NCBI RefSeq assembly: GCF_004193775.1
Contig: NC_041021.1
Coordinates: 16,294,543-16,358,542, forward strand
From: Glycine soja
Lineage: Eukaryota > Streptophyta > Magnoliopsida > Fabales > Fabaceae
Direction: 5' to 3'
DNA length: 64,000 nt
Shown here: positions 61,101 to 64,000 of the stretch, piece by piece
How the letters are laid out: each line of letters starts with the position of its first letter
Position numbering within the stretch: the stretch's first letter is position 1
Notes under the pieces: model-generated
Told to the model about the DNA's origin: nothing
The model's database searches: none
The model's input: only the letters and a program-made list of their open reading frames with translations
Made by a program: the position numbers and the translations under genes

Positions 61101-63459
61101 GGGTTGAGAATGGAGAATTGCACTAAGCAATCACTATGCATAGCTCCAAACTCGAAGGTGGAGGACACATGAACGAAAACGCAATTCATGGGACTCCGAA
61201 AAAGGTTGAGAATTGAGAATTGCACTAAGCAATCACTACGCATAGCTCCAGACTCGAAGGTGGAGGACAAATGAACGAAAACGCAATTCATGGGGCTCCG
61301 AAATAGGGTTGAGAATGGAGAATTGCACTAAGCAATCACTACGCATAGCTCCAAACTCGAAGGTGGAGGACACATGAATGAAAACGCACTTCATGGGACT
61401 CCGAAAAAGGTTGATAATGGAGAATTGCACTAAGGAATCACTACGCATAGCTCCAAACTCGAAGGTGGAGGACACATGAATGAAAACGCAATTCATGGGA
61501 CTCCGAAAAAGATTGAGAATGGAGAATTGCACTAAGCAATCACTACGCATAGCGCCAAACTCGAAGGTGGGGGACACGTGAACGGAAACGCAATTGATGG
61601 GACTCCGAAAAAGGTTGAGAATGGAGAATTGCACTAAGCAATCAATACGCATAGCTCCAAACTCGAAGGTGGAGGACAAATGAACGAAAACGCAATTCAT
61701 GGGGCTTCAAAAAAGGGTTGAGAATGGAGAATTGCACTATGCAATCACTACGCATCGCTCCAAACTCGAAGGTGGAGGACACATGAACGAAAACGCAATT
61801 CATGGGACTCTGAAAAAGGGTTGAGAATGGAGAATTGCACTAAGCAATAACTACGCATGGCTCCAAATTCGAAGGTGGAGGACACATGAACGAAAACGCA
61901 ATTCATGGGACTCCCAAAAAGGGTTTAGAATGGAGAATTGCACTAAGCAATCACTATGCATAGCTCCAAACTCGAAGGTGGAGGACACATGAACGAAAAC
62001 GCAATTCATGGGACTCCGAAAAAGGGTTGAGAATGGAGAATTACACTAAGCAATCACTACACATAGCTCCAAACTCGAAGGTTGAGGACAAATGAACGAA
62101 AACGCAATTCATGGGGCTCCGAAAAAGGGTTGAGAATGGAGAATTGCACTAAGCCATCACTACGCATAGCTCAAAACTCGAAGGTGGAGGAAACATGAAT
62201 GAAAACGCAATTCAAGGGACTCCGAAAAAGGTTGAGAATGGAGAATTGCACTAAGCAATCACTACGCATAGCTCCAAACTCGAAGGTGGAGGACAAATGA
62301 ACGAATACACAATTCATGGGGCTCCGAAAAAGGGTTGAGAATGGAGAATTGCACTAAGCAATCACTACGCATAGCTCCAAACTCGAAGGTGGAGGACAAA
62401 TGAACAAAAACGCAATTCATGGGGCTCCGAAAAAGGGTTGAGAATGGAGAATTGCACTAAGCAATCACTACGCATAGCTCCAAACTCGAAGGTGGAGGAC
62501 ACATGAATGAAAACGCAATTCATGGGACTCCGAAAAAGGTTGAGAATGGAGAATTACACTAAGCAATCACTACGCATAGCTCCAAACTCGAAGGCGGAGG
62601 ACAAATGAACGAAAACGCAATTCAGGTGGCTCCGAAAAAGGGTTGAGATTGGAGAATTGCACTAAGCAATCACTACGCATAGCTCCAAACTCGAAGGTGG
62701 AGGCACGTGAACGAAAACGCAATTCATGGGACTCCGAAAAAGGTTGAGAATGGAGAATTGCACTATGCAATCACTACGCATAGCTCCAAACTCGAAGGTG
62801 GAGGACAGATGAACGAAAACGCAATTCATGGACTCCGAAAAAGGGTTGAGAATGGAGAATTGCACTAAGCAATCACTACGGATAGCTCCAAACTCGAAGG
62901 TGGAGGACACATGAGCGAATACGCAATTCATGGGGCTCCGAAAAGATTGAGAATGGAGAATTGCACTAAGCAATCACTACGCATAGCTCCAAACTCGAAG
63001 GTGGAGGACACATGAACGAAAACGCAATTCATGGGGCTCCGAAAAAGGTTGAGAATGGAGAATTGCACTATGCAATCACTACGCATAGCTCCAAACTCGA
63101 AGGTGGAGGACACATGAACGAAAATGCAATTCATGGGACTCCAAAAAAGGTTGAGAATGGAGAATTGCACTAAGCATTCACTACGCATAGCTCCAAACTC
63201 GAAGGTGGAGGACACATGAACGATAACGCAATTCATGGGACTCCGAAAAAGGGTTGAGAATGGAGAATTGCACTAAGCAATCACTATGTATAGCTCCAAA
63301 CTCGAAGGTGGAGGACACATGAACGAAAACGCATTTCGTGGGGCTCCGAAAAGATTGAGAATGGAGAATTGCACTAAGAAATCACTACGCATAGCTCCAA
63401 ACTCGAAGGTGGAGGACACATGAACGAAAACGCAATTCATGGGGCTCCAAAAAAGGTTG
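37197..63459 (-). repeat. Tandem array 2: ~26.3 kb of 102/103-bp monomers (~255 copies)
   Basis: The consensus monomer is 102 bp (ggttgag type) or 103 bp (gggttgag type). It runs through cattcatgggactccg, gagaatggagaattgcact, aagcaatcactacgcatag, ctccaaactcgaaggtgg and aggacacatgaacgaaaacg. Monomers are contiguous without spacers. The first unit (37198-37316) is 119 bp and keeps a gagggtcctc block seen in the 120-bp monomers of element A. Variants recur in long blocks: near-exact duplications of 823, 1641, 2359 and 922 bp are visible. The minus strand of 102-bp units is free of stops, so many short repeat ORFs appear; I do not regard them as genes. The array is the amplified 3' UTR repeat of element B and behaves as a satellite. 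Confidence 0.95.
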
Positions 63460-64000
63460 GTCGGCAGGACCGAACGATCCACCGGGTCTTTCCACCTACA
63501 AAAGCAAACATGCTTTTTGCAAAGAAAAATAAATCATTCGCGAGAGCACCATATCTTAGAGAAACAATATACTTGTGCCAAGGGTAATGTTCCTTTAATC
63601 GAGAATGAAGGGTAGGATGTCAACTTTTAGCTTTTGAATGAACATGCAGGGGAAACATCGGGCTAAGTTGAAAATAAATCACTCATAGTGTATAAAACTC
63701 ACAAGGCAAGTGTTTTATCCTATTCCCAAACCATAACTGCACCATGTCTCTATTTTGCACACGACTTCCTATCGAATCAAAGATCGAACGTACGATCACG
63801 GACCAATAGGATTTTCTCGAGGGTGGTGTTTTTGGAGAGGAAGCTGGGTGTTTCGGTCTTTTCCTCTTTGTTCATGTGGGGTGGGATATTGCCAGTCGAG
63901 AATGATTTCGAGTGGCAATCTGGCTTGAAGAATTTCTGTCCTCTTTCTTTCATTAATCGAGAATTGCTTCTTTTCCCTTTTCACTTCCCTTCGACCTTCG
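63460..64000 (-). other. Array-distal 3' UTR of element B
   Basis: Homologous to 3749-4290 of element A, starting near gaccgaacgatccaccggg and running to the pyrimidine-rich stretch at the window end. Non-coding. Confidence 0.75.

Larger units (their letters stand above)
36550..64000 (-). mobile_element. Element B: Tat/Ogre-type element with hugely expanded 3' UTR
   Basis: Same family and orientation as element A. It has the LTR end TGTCGCAAC at 36550 (minus-strand terminus), a partial LTR (36550-36985), the same early 3' UTR (36986-37196 matches 2029-2260), a tandem array, and the same array-distal flank (63460-64000 matches 3749-4290). Coding parts and the 5' LTR lie beyond the window. It sits just after the ORF1 of element D, so it probably inserted into D. 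Confidence 0.75.

Noticed and set aside
37197..63459. CRISPR-like array
   Set aside because: Monomers are directly contiguous, with no unique spacers between short repeats, and the surroundings are plant retrotransposons.
37233..63482. Dozens of 60-154-codon ORFs on both strands inside array 2
   Set aside because: They are the monomer translated repeatedly. They end whenever a 103-bp monomer shifts the frame, have no independent start context, and no domain. Treated as repeat, not as genes.

Overview
The window looks like plant pericentromeric heterochromatin, most probably soybean (Glycine). The main evidence is a complete SIRE1-type copia element, a family known from soybean, surrounded by legume-type Ty3/gypsy LTR elements and satellite-like DNA. 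I see no host protein gene, tRNA, rRNA or CRISPR array. Everything that can be assigned is a retrotransposon or a tandem repeat derived from one.

Layout. 1-413 is a fragment of a Tat/Ogre-type element. Into it is inserted element A (414-~10975, minus strand). In minus-strand order A has a decayed RNase H/integrase (10972-8931), a spacer, an extra env-position ORF with three nonsense codons (6839-5580), a long 3' UTR with about thirteen ~120-bp tandem repeats (2228-3748), a polypurine tract and the 3' LTR (1972-414). A is cut at ~10975, where it abuts head-on a 5'-truncated Athila-like element on the plus strand (pol 10976-12902, 3' UTR, 3' LTR 14404-15476). Next come remnants of another Athila-like element (15477-~17987) and a truncated LTR (17988-18862).

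18863-36549 is a Russian doll. Ogre-like element D (LTR 18863-20047, tRNA-Arg-type PBS, broken ORF1) is split by a defective gypsy element (21682-36218, target duplication gtatt). That element's left LTR is itself split by an intact SIRE1 (22623-31931, target duplication ggtaa). SIRE1 has 999-bp LTRs with 3 differences, an uninterrupted 1575-codon gag-pol, and an in-frame env-like ORF after a leaky-type stop (TAG CAA TTA).

36550-64000 is element B, the same family as A and also on the minus strand. Its U3 and polypurine tract are deleted, and the 3'-UTR repeat is amplified into a ~26.3-kb array (37197-63459) of roughly 255 monomers of 102/103 bp. The array has nested multi-monomer duplications. 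An edge monomer keeps the block lost from all others, linking the 102-bp form to the 120-bp form in A. The window thus shows a retrotransposon 3' UTR growing into a satellite.

A second notable point is that the env-like protein of SIRE1 (copia) and the extra ORF of element A (gypsy) appear to share a domain. All assignments come from reading the sequence and translations; no database search was run.
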